Shown here: piece by piece, positions 1 to 8,195 of the stretch
How positions within the stretch are numbered: the stretch's first letter is position 1
Layout: the number at the start of each line of letters is the position of its first letter
Assembly: GCF_002934455.1 (NCBI RefSeq)
Contig: NZ_PTIR01000024.1
Span: 1 to 64,000, forward strand
Direction of reading: 5' to 3'
Source: Trinickia symbiotica
Lineage (GTDB): Bacteria; Pseudomonadota; Gammaproteobacteria; Burkholderiales; Burkholderiaceae
Length of the DNA stretch: 64,000 nt
Notes under the pieces: model-generated
Database searches by the model: none
The model's input: only the letters and a program-made list of their open reading frames with translations
What the model was told of the DNA's origin: nothing
Made by a program: the position numbers and the translations under genes

Positions 1-94
1 GGCGCCTCCAGCGTTGTTCATGAACCGCCGTATGCGGAACCGCACGTACGGTGGTGTGAGAGGGCGACGGGGGCAACCCCGTCCCCTACTCGAT
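1..94 (+). mobile_element. 3' end of a group II intron (domains V and VI)
   Basis: Bases 24-55 fold as a domain V hairpin. The lower stem is 24-32 with 47-55, the upper stem 33-36 with 41-44, and a 2-nt CG bulge (45-46) lies on the 3' strand, as in catalytic domain V; the lower stem carries a CGC triad. Bases 58-91 fold as domain VI: 61-64 pair with 84-87 and 66-72 with 77-83 around a GCAA loop. A single unpaired A at 88, flanked by GAG/CTC pairing, matches the branch-point adenosine. The intron should end near the GAT at 92-94. The maturase/reverse transcriptase and domains I-IV would lie to the left, outside the window, so whether the intron is complete is unknown. Confidence 0.85.
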
Positions 95-134
95 GCTCAA
101 TAGCGGGACGGCGCAAAAACTTGCACGAAGGCTG

Positions 135-165
135 TTGACTTCGTGTGCACTCGAAGCCTTAACGT
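135..165 (+). promoter_or_regulatory. MerR-type promoter and operator
   Basis: TTGACT (135-140) and TAACGT (160-165) are separated by 19 bp, the overlong spacer typical of promoters that MerR-family activators untwist. The spacer carries an almost perfect dyad, CTTCGTGTG facing CACTCGAAG (139-156), as expected for a MerR dimer. It lies 11 bp before the regulator's ATG, so autoregulation of the regulator and the overlapping downstream gene is the natural reading. The intron end is only about 40 bp upstream. Confidence 0.7.
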
Positions 166-175
166 TGGAGGTGTC

Positions 176-649
176 ATGTCGGAAGCACTCACGATCGGCC
201 GTATGGCCGCCGCGCTCGGCGTGTCGACGCACACGCTGCGCTATTACGAGCAAGCCGGGCTGATGCAGCCGGTTTCGCGCACGAGCGCGGGCCACCGCCT
301 CTACGCGCGCGACGACATCGAATGGCTACGGTTCGTCATGCGGCTCAAGGCAACCGGTATGCCGATCGCGGGTATGCAGGAGTTCGCCGCATTGCGTGCG
401 CGCGGTGAGAAGACAGTCGGCAAACGGCTCGCGCTGCTGATTGAGCATCGCGCTGCGGTGCTCGGCGAGTTGCGGCAGTTGGAGGCCAATCTCGCTGTGA
501 TCGACGAGAAGATCGCTCATTACGAACGCCTTGCCCAGGACATGACGGACCGGCGACCCAAGCCTCAACCTCACGACAAGGAATTACGATGGCACAAGCA
601 GACAATCGACCCCACGACGAACGCTACGCCCGAGGATGGGCCAAGCTGA
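176..649 (+). CDS. MerR family transcriptional regulator
   Basis: 157-residue regulator with the N-terminal MerR winged-helix domain (about residues 5-75). It begins with the typical TIGRMAAALGVSTHTLRYYE helix-turn-helix and is followed by a C-terminal dimerisation helix. There is no obvious metal-binding cysteine cluster, so an organic effector is more likely than a metal. The ATG at 176 is preceded by TTGGAGG and gives the standard N-terminus; an upstream in-frame ATG at 143 lies inside the promoter. The last 61 bases overlap the next gene, which suggests that the carboxymuconolactone-decarboxylase-like protein is its main target. The inducer cannot be read from the sequence. Confidence 0.9.
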   Translation: MSEALTIGRMAAALGVSTHTLRYYEQAGLMQPVSRTSAGHRLYARDDIEWLRFVMRLKATGMPIAGMQEFAALRARGEKTVGKRLALLIEHRAAVLGELRQLEANLAVIDEKIAHYERLAQDMTDRRPKPQPHDKELRWHKQTIDPTTNATPEDGPS

Positions 650-996
650 AGGAAATCGACGGTCATGCGGGCGAGCGCGTCATCGAGGCGCTCGATCCAA
701 TTGCACCCGATTTCGCGCGACTCCTGATCGAATTCCCTTTCGGCGATATCTACAGTCGGCCGGCGCTCGACCTCAAATCGCGTGAAATCGCGACGATCGC
801 GGCGCTCGCCGCGCTCGGCAACGCCGCGCCACAACTCAAAGTGCATATCGAAGGCGCGCTCAATGTCGGCTGCACGCGTGAGGAGATCGTGGAAGTCTTT
901 ATCCAGATGGCCGTATATGCCGGCTTTCCCGCGGCGCTCAACGCGCTTTTCGCGGCGCGCGAAGTCTTTGCCGCGCGCGACGCTCAGGAGTCCTGA
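589..996 (+). CDS. Carboxymuconolactone decarboxylase family protein
   Basis: 135-residue protein of the CMD/AhpD fold. The conserved core runs from the SREIATIAALAAL helix (about 64-76) through HIEGALNVGCTREEIVEVF to the YAGFPAALNAL segment. It has one cysteine in this core and no CxxC, so it resembles PcaC-type gamma-carboxymuconolactone decarboxylases rather than peroxidatic AhpD. No other beta-ketoadipate genes are nearby, so the substrate is uncertain. It starts inside the merR gene (61-bp overlap) and ends 13 bp inside the convergent MATE gene. Regulation by the adjacent MerR protein is inferred. Confidence 0.85.
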   Translation: MAQADNRPHDERYARGWAKLKEIDGHAGERVIEALDPIAPDFARLLIEFPFGDIYSRPALDLKSREIATIAALAALGNAAPQLKVHIEGALNVGCTREEIVEVFIQMAVYAGFPAALNALFAAREVFAARDAQES

Positions 997-2432
997 TCGA
1001 CGGAGCTGAGGGGCGCACTCGACGTTCCCGTGCCGTCGGCCACCGCGGCTTCTTGCGCATAGCGCGTGCTGATCGAGCGCCAATGCAGAAAGAGGCCGCA
1101 GCCGGCGGCGGCGAGACTGGCGGCGCTCGCGGCCCAAAAGCCGCGCGCTCCATTGAGCCATGCGGGCACGTTGCCGAACACGTTGAACCCGATCAGATAG
1201 CCGCCGCCCAGGCCAACGCCCCATAGCGCGATCGCATAGATGATCGTCGGCACGACGGCGACGCGATAGGCGCGCAACACGAAGGCCGTCACCGTCTGGA
1301 ACGTATCGAAGAGGTGATAGACGAGCATGATTGGAATGAGCGGCATCGCGGCGGCCAAGACCGCCGCATCCGGCGTATAGGCCGCGATGATCGAGGGCCG
1401 CAGCAAGAAGCTGATGGCCGCATAGCAGCAGCCGATCGTGCACGCCGTCGCAATGCCGCGACGGGCGAGTCTGCGCGCCTCATCGTGGTTGTGCGCCCCG
1501 ATCGCATGGGCGACCAGCGTCGATGTCGCGACGCCGATCGACATCGGCGTCATATACAACACGGCGCCGAAATTGCCGGTGATTTGATGGCCCGCAAGCG
1601 TCGTCGTCCCGAAGCGGGCGATGAAAAGCGCCATGAACGCGTAGGACGAAACTTCGATGAGAAACGAGAGACCCATCGGCAGGCCGAGCTTGAGCAGCCC
1701 CGCTTGCCTGCGCCAACTGGGCCAACAAAATTGCTTGAAAATTCCGAACGGCGCAAACACCTCGAGCCGCACGAGCAGGACGAGCCCGATGACGGCGAGC
1801 GCGAAGTTGACAACGGTGCTTGCCAGCGCGCAGCCGGGGCCGCCGAGCGCCGGCACGCCGAGCCCGCCGAGCCCGCCGAAGATGAACCAGTAGTTGAGCG
1901 CGATCTTGGCGGCGAGACCCGCGACTTGCAGCATCATCACGAGCCGCGGCATGCCGATGCCGTTGGCGAGCCCCGAATAGACGCGGAATGCGAGCGCGGC
2001 GGGCAGCCCGATGGCGGTAATGCGCAGATAAAGGTCCGTGCGATCGTAGAGCGCGGGCGGCACGTGCGCGATGGCGAGCAGCGGCGCCGGGAAATACATG
2101 ATCACGAAACCGACGATGGCTAGTGCGGCGGCGAGCCAGAGCGCCTGGCGCGCTTCCTCGCCGATCTCCGTGTAACGCCGCGCACCGAACAGCTGCCCTG
2201 CTATCGGCTGGAGCGCGAGCACGACCCCCGTCAAGCCCAGATAGACCGAGATGTATATCGAATTGCCGAGGCCGAGCGCGGCCAGATCGATGGCCGAGTA
2301 ACGACCGACCATCGCCGTATCGATGACGCCGAACGCGATGATCGCGAGTTGCCCGATCAACACGGGCCAGGCGAGGGCGGCGATCTTGCGAATGTCTGCG
2401 AGCATTGAATTAGCCATTTGCGGGGCGCCCAT
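984..2432 (-). CDS. MATE family efflux transporter (NorM-like)
   Basis: About 482-residue integral membrane protein with roughly 12 hydrophobic segments and the MATE pattern of two similar halves. The first helix reads ALAWPVLIGQLAIIAFGVID, followed by TAMVGRY and later LQPIAGQLFGARR, as in NorM-type Na+ or H+ coupled multidrug exporters. The ATG at 2432 has AAAGG upstream; in-frame ATGs at 2417 and 2405 are alternative starts. The gene converges on the CMD-like gene with a 13-bp overlap and lies just downstream of the glycosyltransferase. Substrates are unknown. Confidence 0.92.
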   Translation of the reverse strand: MGAPQMANSMLADIRKIAALAWPVLIGQLAIIAFGVIDTAMVGRYSAIDLAALGLGNSIYISVYLGLTGVVLALQPIAGQLFGARRYTEIGEEARQALWLAAALAIVGFVIMYFPAPLLAIAHVPPALYDRTDLYLRITAIGLPAALAFRVYSGLANGIGMPRLVMMLQVAGLAAKIALNYWFIFGGLGGLGVPALGGPGCALASTVVNFALAVIGLVLLVRLEVFAPFGIFKQFCWPSWRRQAGLLKLGLPMGLSFLIEVSSYAFMALFIARFGTTTLAGHQITGNFGAVLYMTPMSIGVATSTLVAHAIGAHNHDEARRLARRGIATACTIGCCYAAISFLLRPSIIAAYTPDAAVLAAAMPLIPIMLVYHLFDTFQTVTAFVLRAYRVAVVPTIIYAIALWGVGLGGGYLIGFNVFGNVPAWLNGARGFWAASAASLAAAGCGLFLHWRSISTRYAQEAAVADGTGTSSAPLSSVDQDS

Positions 2433-2446
2433 GGATCAATGACCTT

Positions 2447-4204
2447 TCACCGATGCCTGACGAGGGGCTTCCGATGCGGCGGCGCCACTTTCGGACGATC
2501 GACGCGCACGTAGAGGCGGAAGCGCTCGTCGCGGTCGGCTGCGCGCCGGCCTTCCCAGACGAGCTGCCAAATGTAGCTCGGCATCGGGCTCGGCGCGCTG
2601 AAATCCTGCGTATCCTGGCGCAGGAGCACATCGCAATCGCCGCTGAAAGAGAACTGCATGTCCGCGAAGTAGGCAAACGAGGCGAGCTGCGCATCGCCGA
2701 GACGCACCGGCGAGATGCAGGTGTAATCATCGGGAAGATGCTGGGCGATCTGCAACGCGACGTCGCGGTAGGTCCGGCTGTAGTTGACGATCGGCAGCCA
2801 CAGCGTCATCAGCAGAACCCACATTAGCGTCGTGCCCGCGCTCGAGAGCACGACGCTGCGCCAAAGCACGTTCGGATGCCGCGAAATGCGCCAGCGCACG
2901 AGCGCGAACCAGCAGACCGTCACCGCGATCGCGCAGACGAACGAAAGGGCGTCGAAATGCGGCGTGAAGCCGGGCACGAGGCGGCTCAAATTGCGCGCGA
3001 GCGGATGCGGGAAACCCGTTTGCGACGCGAGCCAGACTAGCCAGACGAACGTGCTCAGTATCGTGAAGCTGAGCACCGCGAACCAGTCGATCGCATTGAT
3101 CGCGCTGCGTTTCATCGTCGGCAGCGCGAACGCGGCCAGCGTGGCGAGCGCCGGCAGCAGCAGAATGTAGAGCCGGTTTGTCTGATGGCTCTGCAAGACG
3201 GACAGGATGAGAACCGGCACGATCACCGCGAGCGGTACCGCGACATGGGGCTTGTTCCGTAAGCCGCCCCAGCTATACCACGCCCACGCGGCGAGCGGCC
3301 ACGCGGGCCACGTGAAGAGCGGCAGGTTCTTGAGCGCGTAGATCACGACATGGCCGGGCGGCGGCGAGAATCGATTGATACTGCCGTTGAACCATTGCTC
3401 GACGAACCAGCGTGCGTCGCCATCGCGATAGAGCCCGAGAACGGCGGCGGGCCAGGCGGCCGCCAACACGAGCGCGAGCGGAACACCTACGGCGAAGAGC
3501 CACGGCGAACGAGCTTCGCGCACGAACGCGGTCATCACGAGCGTGCCGAGGAGCAAAGCGGCGACGAGCAGCGGATTGCCCGTGAACCCGACGAGGCCGA
3601 GCCCGACGCCCCAGCAGATGGCCCCTTGCAATGGCTTGTCGAGGCCGCGCACGAGTCCATAGACGACGAGCGCGATGCTCATGAACTGCGCGAGCTGCGG
3701 TGTCGTTTCGTGCCCGCGCTCGGCAAGTCCGAAAGAGGCGAGCAGGATCAGCAGTGCCCCGTCGGCGAGCGTGCGCCCGTAATCGCGCGGCTCCGGCTCG
3801 CCGCCGAATGCGTACTTGAAAGGTTGGACCTCGGGGCGTCGTCCGAGCAGATAGGCCGCGTGCCAGACGAGCGCGCAGGTCAAGCAAAAGAGGACGCCAG
3901 TCGAGACACGCGATGCGTCGGCGGCATCGACCCACGGGGCGAGCAGGCGAATCAACATCGCACCCAGCCAGTAGCCGCCGGGGCCGCTTTCCGTGATGAA
4001 TTTGCCGACGAGGTTCGGCAACAGCCAGTCGTGTGCGTCGCCGTTCGCCATCGTCCACATCACGCCGAAACCGGCAGCGTCCTCGTTTTTCCACGGATCG
4101 CGGCCGAAGAGGCCAAAGGCGGCGTAGACGATCGAAATCGCGAGCAGGAGCCAACGCGGCAGGGCGCGAGTCGCGGAGGCGGTGAGGCGGACGACGGTTC
4201 TCAT
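2447..4204 (-). CDS. Membrane glycosyltransferase, ArnT/PMT (GT39/GT83-like) family
   Basis: 585-residue polytopic protein with about 12-13 hydrophobic segments. Near the N-terminus it has FGRDPWKNEDA, the acidic first periplasmic loop typical of polyprenyl-phosphate-sugar glycosyltransferases such as ArnT and protein mannosyltransferases. A hydrophilic C-terminal region of about 100 residues follows the last membrane segment. The family transfers a sugar from a lipid carrier on the periplasmic side; the donor and acceptor here are unknown. The arn operon is not beside it, so it should not be called arnT. It starts about 175 bp past the rpmE2 terminator and is followed by the MATE gene 14 bp later, so the two may be co-transcribed. 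Confidence 0.8.
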   Translation of the reverse strand: MRTVVRLTASATRALPRWLLLAISIVYAAFGLFGRDPWKNEDAAGFGVMWTMANGDAHDWLLPNLVGKFITESGPGGYWLGAMLIRLLAPWVDAADASRVSTGVLFCLTCALVWHAAYLLGRRPEVQPFKYAFGGEPEPRDYGRTLADGALLILLASFGLAERGHETTPQLAQFMSIALVVYGLVRGLDKPLQGAICWGVGLGLVGFTGNPLLVAALLLGTLVMTAFVREARSPWLFAVGVPLALVLAAAWPAAVLGLYRDGDARWFVEQWFNGSINRFSPPPGHVVIYALKNLPLFTWPAWPLAAWAWYSWGGLRNKPHVAVPLAVIVPVLILSVLQSHQTNRLYILLLPALATLAAFALPTMKRSAINAIDWFAVLSFTILSTFVWLVWLASQTGFPHPLARNLSRLVPGFTPHFDALSFVCAIAVTVCWFALVRWRISRHPNVLWRSVVLSSAGTTLMWVLLMTLWLPIVNYSRTYRDVALQIAQHLPDDYTCISPVRLGDAQLASFAYFADMQFSFSGDCDVLLRQDTQDFSAPSPMPSYIWQLVWEGRRAADRDERFRLYVRVDRPKVAPPHRKPLVRHR

Positions 4205-4378
4205 GCGGATGGGCGGCGATCGTTGTAGTTGTCCGCGTTTCGAGATGCGGCATGGTAGAGGGCGGCGATGCCCGGTGCCCGCGCGGCGGGATGGGCCGCT
4301 CGCAGGCGCCGGTCAATCGGTCGGCTCACCGGCTGAGCGGCGGCGCAAACGCCATTGCGGCATTGACGAGCTGCAATG

Positions 4379-4406
4379 AAAAAAGGCAGCCGAGGCTGCC
4401 TTTTTT
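4379..4406 (-). terminator. Rho-independent terminator (bidirectional) after rpmE2
   Basis: GGCAGC and GCTGCC (4385-4400) form a hairpin flanked by six A on one side and six T on the other, so it can terminate in either direction. It lies 46 bp past the rpmE2 stop and separates that gene from the glycosyltransferase. Confidence 0.88.
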
Positions 4407-4451
4407 CTCGCCCCACGGCCTTTTCGTTGCCGCTCGACGGATGGCGTGGCG

Positions 4452-4715
4452 TTACTTCGCTGCCTTCGCAGCGGCGCGCGCACCGAACTTCTTGTTGAAC
4501 TTCTCGACACGGCCTGCCGTGTCCATGATCTTTTGCTGGCCCGTGTAGAACGGGTGCGATTCCGACGACACTTCGATCTTGGCGAGCGGATACGTCTTGC
4601 CCTGGTAGTCGACGGTTTCGCGAGTTTGGATAGTGGAGCGCGTCACGAACATGAAGCCGTTCGACATGTCCTGGAAAACGACTTCGCGGTAATTGGGGTG
4701 AATGCCTTCTTTCAT
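4452..4715 (-). CDS. rpmE2: 50S ribosomal protein L31 type B
   Basis: 87-residue L31 starting [16 protein letters not shown], with the conserved [10 protein letters not shown] segment and FNKKFG near the end. It lacks the CxxC zinc ribbon of the ordinary form, which identifies the zinc-independent type B paralogue; this form commonly replaces or supplements zinc-bound L31 at low zinc. The ATG at 4715 follows GGAAAGACC; an ORF extension to 4832 is not needed. A strong terminator follows. No Zur box was identified by eye. Confidence 0.96.
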   Translation of the reverse strand: MKEGIHPNYREVVFQDMSNGFMFVTRSTIQTRETVDYQGKTYPLAKIEVSSESHPFYTGQQKIMDTAGRVEKFNKKFGARAAAKAAK

Positions 4716-4861
4716 GGTCTTTCCTTCAGTCTGGCGGTAGCCAGCCCACGCGTTCGGGGTTTCGCTACGCTCCTCGACGCATGATGCTGCGATGCGCGGG
4801 AACGGCAAACTTGGCGCGAGCCACTTGCCCAAGGTCGAAAAACGGTGATTGTGCCACAGAA

Positions 4862-5740
4862 TCAGACGGTTGACGAATTATTTGGACTTTTCGCCGAGCC
4901 CGTGCCGATGAGACTGCCACCGAGCACGCCGGTGCGGGCCGGATCCTGCCGGTAATAGCGCGCGAGCAGCCTGTAGAGCTCCGGATACTCCGTCTCGAAG
5001 GCATGCGGCGTGACGAAGAGCGCTTCGCTGCATACCGCGAAGAACTCCGAAGGATGATCGGCGGCGTACGGGTCGATCAGCGATTCGCGCTCGAAACGTG
5101 CCCAACGGCGCTCGGGAACGGCGTCGACCTTCGCGCAGAATTGATCGTAAGCGTTGTCGAAGACGTCGGCCCACGCTTCAGAATCGAGCGGCGCGTGCCA
5201 GCGGCGGAAGAGCGGCGGATGGCCGTCCGCTTCTCCCGTGAGCATATCGATCTTGTGCGCGAATTCGTGAATGATGACGTTGTAGGCTTCCTTGCCGTCG
5301 GACATCTGCGCGTCTTCCCACGAGATCAGGACGGGGCCGCCTTCCCAGGCCTCGCCGCTGGCGTCGTGCTCGACCTCGTGCACGACGCCGGCTTCGTCCT
5401 CCACCGTCTTGCGGATCACGAACTCGCCGGGGTAGACGATGACGCCCACCCAGCCGCGATAAAGATCGAGGTCGAGGTTGAGCACCGGCAGCGATGCCTG
5501 CGCGGCGATCGCGACTGTCATCGCATCGGTGAGCTCGAGCTCATGCGCGGGGGAGAACTCCTTTCGCGCGATGAAAAGGCTCGTCAGCTCGCGCAGCCGC
5601 TCGAGATCGGCCGCGTCGAGATAGGAGAGAAACGGCAGGCGATCGACCGTTTCGCGCCACAACGAATCCGGTATCGCGTAATGGCGGAGCGCGCGTTCGC
5701 GCCGCCTGCTATCGAGCCAGTGTGTGAGCCTCGAGAACAT
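4862..5740 (-). CDS. mtfA: Zinc-dependent peptidase, MtfA family (M90)
   Basis: 292-residue protein with the gluzincin-type HEFAH motif at residues 158-162 (within [12 protein letters not shown]) and a downstream conserved acidic segment, [14 protein letters not shown] (229-242), that would supply the third zinc ligand. In enterobacteria MtfA binds the repressor Mlc and affects glucose PTS expression. Burkholderiaceae usually lack that circuit, so the partner here is unknown. No signal peptide is seen, so it is probably cytosolic. It lies 39 bp downstream of rho on the same strand. Confidence 0.88.
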   Translation of the reverse strand: MFSRLTHWLDSRRRERALRHYAIPDSLWRETVDRLPFLSYLDAADLERLRELTSLFIARKEFSPAHELELTDAMTVAIAAQASLPVLNLDLDLYRGWVGVIVYPGEFVIRKTVEDEAGVVHEVEHDASGEAWEGGPVLISWEDAQMSDGKEAYNVIIHEFAHKIDMLTGEADGHPPLFRRWHAPLDSEAWADVFDNAYDQFCAKVDAVPERRWARFERESLIDPYAADHPSEFFAVCSEALFVTPHAFETEYPELYRLLARYYRQDPARTGVLGGSLIGTGSAKSPNNSSTV

Positions 5741-5779
5741 TGGAGCCGCCGGCCGCGCGCAAGGGATTGCCGGGAGGCG

Positions 5780-7042
5780 TCAGCCGCCCCGGCGCATCAA
5801 TTCGAAGAACTCGGAATTGCCCTTCGTCTGCCGGATCTTGTCGAGCAGGAATTCCATCGCTTCGACCTCATCCATGTCGTGGATGAATTTGCGCAGCACC
5901 CAGATCTTTTGCAGGATCTCAGGCTTGATCAGCAGTTCCTCGCGACGCGTGCCCGACTTGTTGAGGTTGATCGACGGATAGACGCGCTTTTCCGCAAGCC
6001 GGCGTTCCAAGTGCACTTCCATGTTGCCGGTGCCCTTGAACTCTTCGTAGATGACGTCGTCCATCCGGCTGCCCGTTTCGATCAGCGCCGTGCCGATAAT
6101 CGTCAGCGAGCCGCCTTCCTCGATGTTGCGGGCCGCGCCGAAAAAGCGTTTCGGCCGCTGCAGCGCGTTGGCGTCGACACCGCCGGTCAGCACCTTGCCC
6201 GAAGCAGGAATCACGGTGTTGTACGCGCGCGCGAGACGCGTGATCGAATCGAGCAGGATCACGACGTCGTGCTTCATTTCGACGAGGCGTTTCGCCTTCT
6301 CGATCACCATCTCGGCGACCTGCACGTGACGCGTGGCTGGTTCATCGAATGTCGACGCGATCACTTCGCCCGCCACCGAGCGCTGCATTTCCGTCACTTC
6401 CTCGGGCCGCTCGTCGATGAGCAGCACGAACAGCACGACATCGGGATGGTTCTGCTTGATCGCATGCGCGATGTGCTGAAGCATGACCGTCTTGCCCGAC
6501 TTCGGCGAGGCGACGAGAAGCCCGCGTTGTCCCTTGCCGATCGGCGCGATCATGTCGATGATGCGGCCGGTGACGTTTTCCTCGCCGCGCATCTCGCGCT
6601 CGAGCAGGAGCGGCTTGTTCGGGTGCAGCGGCGTGAGGTTTTCGAACATGATCTTATGTTTCGAAGCCTCGGGCGGCTGCCCGTTGACTTTGTCGACCTT
6701 CACGAGGGCGAAGTAGCGCTCGCCGTCTTTCGGCGTGCGTACTTCACCTTCGATCGTGTCGCCCGTGTGCAGATTGAAGCGCCGGATCTGCGAGGGGCTG
6801 ATGTAAATGTCGTCCGTGCTCGCGAGGTACGACATTTCCGGCGAGCGCAGGAAGCCGAAGCCGTCCGGCAGAACTTCGAGCGTGCCATCGCCGAAAATGG
6901 TCTCGCCGGTTTTGGCGCGCTTTTTGAGAATGGCGAACATCAGTTCCTGCTTGCGCAGCCGGTTCGCGCTTTCGATCTCGAGGCCATTCGCCATCTCGAT
7001 CAATTGAGACACGTGCAGAGACTTGAGCTCGGATAAATGCAT
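5780..7042 (-). CDS. rho: Transcription termination factor Rho
   Basis: 420-residue hexameric RNA-dependent ATPase. The N-terminal Rho domain starts [18 protein letters not shown]. The cold-shock-like RNA-binding fold lies about residues 50-125, including DGFGFLRSP. The Walker A P-loop ASPKSGKT is near 177-184, followed by Walker [16 protein letters not shown], the Q-loop region and the R-loop [18 protein letters not shown]. The length is normal. It is encoded downstream of trxA in the common proteobacterial trxA-rho order, with a leader of about 190 bp in which Rho autoregulation would be expected. Nothing suggests loss of function. Confidence 0.98.
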   Translation of the reverse strand: MHLSELKSLHVSQLIEMANGLEIESANRLRKQELMFAILKKRAKTGETIFGDGTLEVLPDGFGFLRSPEMSYLASTDDIYISPSQIRRFNLHTGDTIEGEVRTPKDGERYFALVKVDKVNGQPPEASKHKIMFENLTPLHPNKPLLLEREMRGEENVTGRIIDMIAPIGKGQRGLLVASPKSGKTVMLQHIAHAIKQNHPDVVLFVLLIDERPEEVTEMQRSVAGEVIASTFDEPATRHVQVAEMVIEKAKRLVEMKHDVVILLDSITRLARAYNTVIPASGKVLTGGVDANALQRPKRFFGAARNIEEGGSLTIIGTALIETGSRMDDVIYEEFKGTGNMEVHLERRLAEKRVYPSINLNKSGTRREELLIKPEILQKIWVLRKFIHDMDEVEAMEFLLDKIRQTKGNSEFFELMRRGG

Positions 7043-7140
7043 ACGGAAATCCCGCCGGGGAGAGAAGGTGCGACGAAAAGAAATTTGGAGGGGAATGAGC
7101 GGAACCGCTCAGGGGCTTGTACGTCTTTTTGACTCTTGTG

Positions 7141-7146
7141 ATTCTA
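7141..7146 (-). promoter_or_regulatory. Candidate -10 element for rho
   Basis: On the minus strand TAGAAT lies about 100 bp before the rho ATG, between rho and the trxA hairpin. No convincing -35 hexamer is visible at 16-18 bp, so this is weak support for a rho-specific promoter. Confidence 0.3.
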
Positions 7147-7195
7147 GCATAGCACACGCGGTGCCACGGTCGCGCGCGCCGAATAGGGAACGGCG

Positions 7196-7227
7196 CCGGG
7201 CTTGTTGCACGACGACAACAAGCCCGG
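7196..7227 (-). other. Stem-loop after trxA
   Basis: CCGGGCTTGTTG (7196-7207) pairs perfectly with CAACAAGCCCGG (7216-7227) around an 8-nt loop. It starts 7 bp past the trxA stop. On the minus strand it is not followed by a T-run, so it is not a classical intrinsic terminator. It could stabilise the trxA 3' end while allowing read-through into rho. Confidence 0.6.
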
Positions 7228-7234
7228 ATTTGAA

Positions 7235-7561
7235 TCAGAGATGACTGTCGAGGAAAGCCGTCAATTGCGATTTCGACAGCGCGCCGACCTTTTGCGCGGC
7301 GACCGCGCCGTTCTTGAACAGAATCAGCGTGGGGATGCCGCGCACGCCGAACTTGGCCGGCGTGGCCTGGTGCTCGTCGACGTTGATCTTGGCGATTTGC
7401 AGGCGATCGGCGTAGTCCTTGGCGATTTCGTCGAGGATCGGGGCGATCATCTTGCAGGGGCCGCACCACTCGGCCCAAAAGTCGAGCAGTACAGGCTTGT
7501 CGGACTTCACGACATCCTGCTCGAACGATACGTCACTGATGTGCTTGATTTGTTCGCTCAT
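7235..7561 (-). CDS. trxA: Thioredoxin 1
   Basis: 108-residue cytosolic thioredoxin with the redox-active WCGPC at residues 32-36, the cis-proline segment [11 protein letters not shown], and the usual length. It reduces protein disulfides and is recycled by thioredoxin reductase, which is not in this window. The ATG at 7561 has GAGG seven bases upstream and gives the standard N-terminus [11 protein letters not shown] longer ORF reading to 7753 has no support. It precedes rho on the same strand. Confidence 0.97.
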   Translation of the reverse strand: MSEQIKHISDVSFEQDVVKSDKPVLLDFWAEWCGPCKMIAPILDEIAKDYADRLQIAKINVDEHQATPAKFGVRGIPTLILFKNGAVAAQKVGALSKSQLTAFLDSHL

Positions 7562-7890
7562 GTAAATACCTCTGCGGGTTCCTGGCCCGAGACTGAATTG
7601 CCCGCCACGATACACCAAAACGACAAAAAACGTTCCGAGCGTGCTCGCCCGGTAGGACGGGCGTCCGAACGCGCGGGAGGCGGGGCATGCACGCAAGGGG
7701 CTTTCGAAAGCGGGGCGGGCCGTCGTTGCCGGGGCTCGCCGATTACGGGTCACTCGGGTGTCATATTAGCCCAAATTGCTATTTGCCGCGCGAAGCCGAT
7801 AGCCGCGCCCACGCCCGGGCGCGGCGCACCGCCGGGGGGCTGAAAAAGCAGGAGTCGCGCGCCGCGCCCGTCGATGATAGAATGCGCAGT
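7562..7890. other. Intergenic region between trxA and the SRP RNA
   Basis: A 329-bp divergent spacer that should hold the trxA promoter (minus) and the SRP RNA promoter (plus). I see no conserved ORF. A short GC-rich inverted repeat (CGCGCCC and GGGCGCG, around 7804-7823) and the TAGAAT at 7878-7883 just before the SRP RNA are the only structures I can point to. Confidence 0.4.
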
Positions 7891-7986
7891 GACGGGCCTC
7901 CTCGCATGGAGGGACGGTCAACCTGGTCAGGTCGGGAACGAAGCAGCCACAGCCGTTTTCCGCCAGTGCCGAGGGTCGGGCTCGTC
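7891..7986 (+). ncRNA. ffs: Signal recognition particle 4.5S RNA
   Basis: The conserved SRP domain IV core is visible at about 7921-7960: GGTCAGGTCGGGAACGAAGC followed by AGCC. It carries the GGAA-type tetraloop region and the asymmetric internal loop that binds Ffh. The ends pair (GACGGGCC near 7891 with GGGCTCGTC ending at 7986), giving an RNA of about 96 nt. A TAGAAT at 7878-7883 fits a -10 element for a start near 7890. The position just before dnaX is conserved in related bacteria. The RNA works with Ffh and FtsY to target inner membrane proteins. End positions are approximate. Confidence 0.92.
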
Positions 7987-8183
7987 ACCTTTCGCTTCAA
8001 TCCCCTCTCCAGTTCCGTTGAGCGAGCGCTCCGGTGTCGCGCCTATATCGCTTGCCTCGCGCGTCGTTCGCCCGCGCGGAATTTCCCTCGCACATCGAGA
8101 GTGCCGCGACGCGCGTCGTTACTGCGTGCGCAGGCATGCACGGCAAGCCCCGCCACACTGCCTGAGCCATGCATCGTTGCTGA

Positions 8184-8195
8184 TACAATTCCGCG
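8184..8195 (+). promoter_or_regulatory. Candidate -10 element of a leaderless dnaX promoter
   Basis: TACAAT (8184-8189) is followed by only six bases before the dnaX ATG at 8196. Transcription would therefore start on or next to the start codon. A weak -35 candidate, CTGAGC (8162-8167), lies 16 bp upstream. No Shine-Dalgarno sequence is present. Confidence 0.45.

Noticed and set aside
1314-2123. 269-codon plus-strand ORF opposite the MATE gene
   Set aside because: Antisense shadow frame: highly charged composition without domains, while the opposite strand encodes a clear membrane transporter.
2447-4204. Naming the glycosyltransferase arnT (polymyxin resistance)
   Set aside because: Only the general fold and loop motif support it; no arnBCADEF genes are adjacent, so a specific role in Ara4N transfer is not justified.
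5003-7036. 677-codon plus-strand ORF opposite mtfA and rho
   Set aside because: It mirrors two well-identified genes, is Arg/His/Asp-rich in the way of high-GC antisense frames, and has no recognisable domain.
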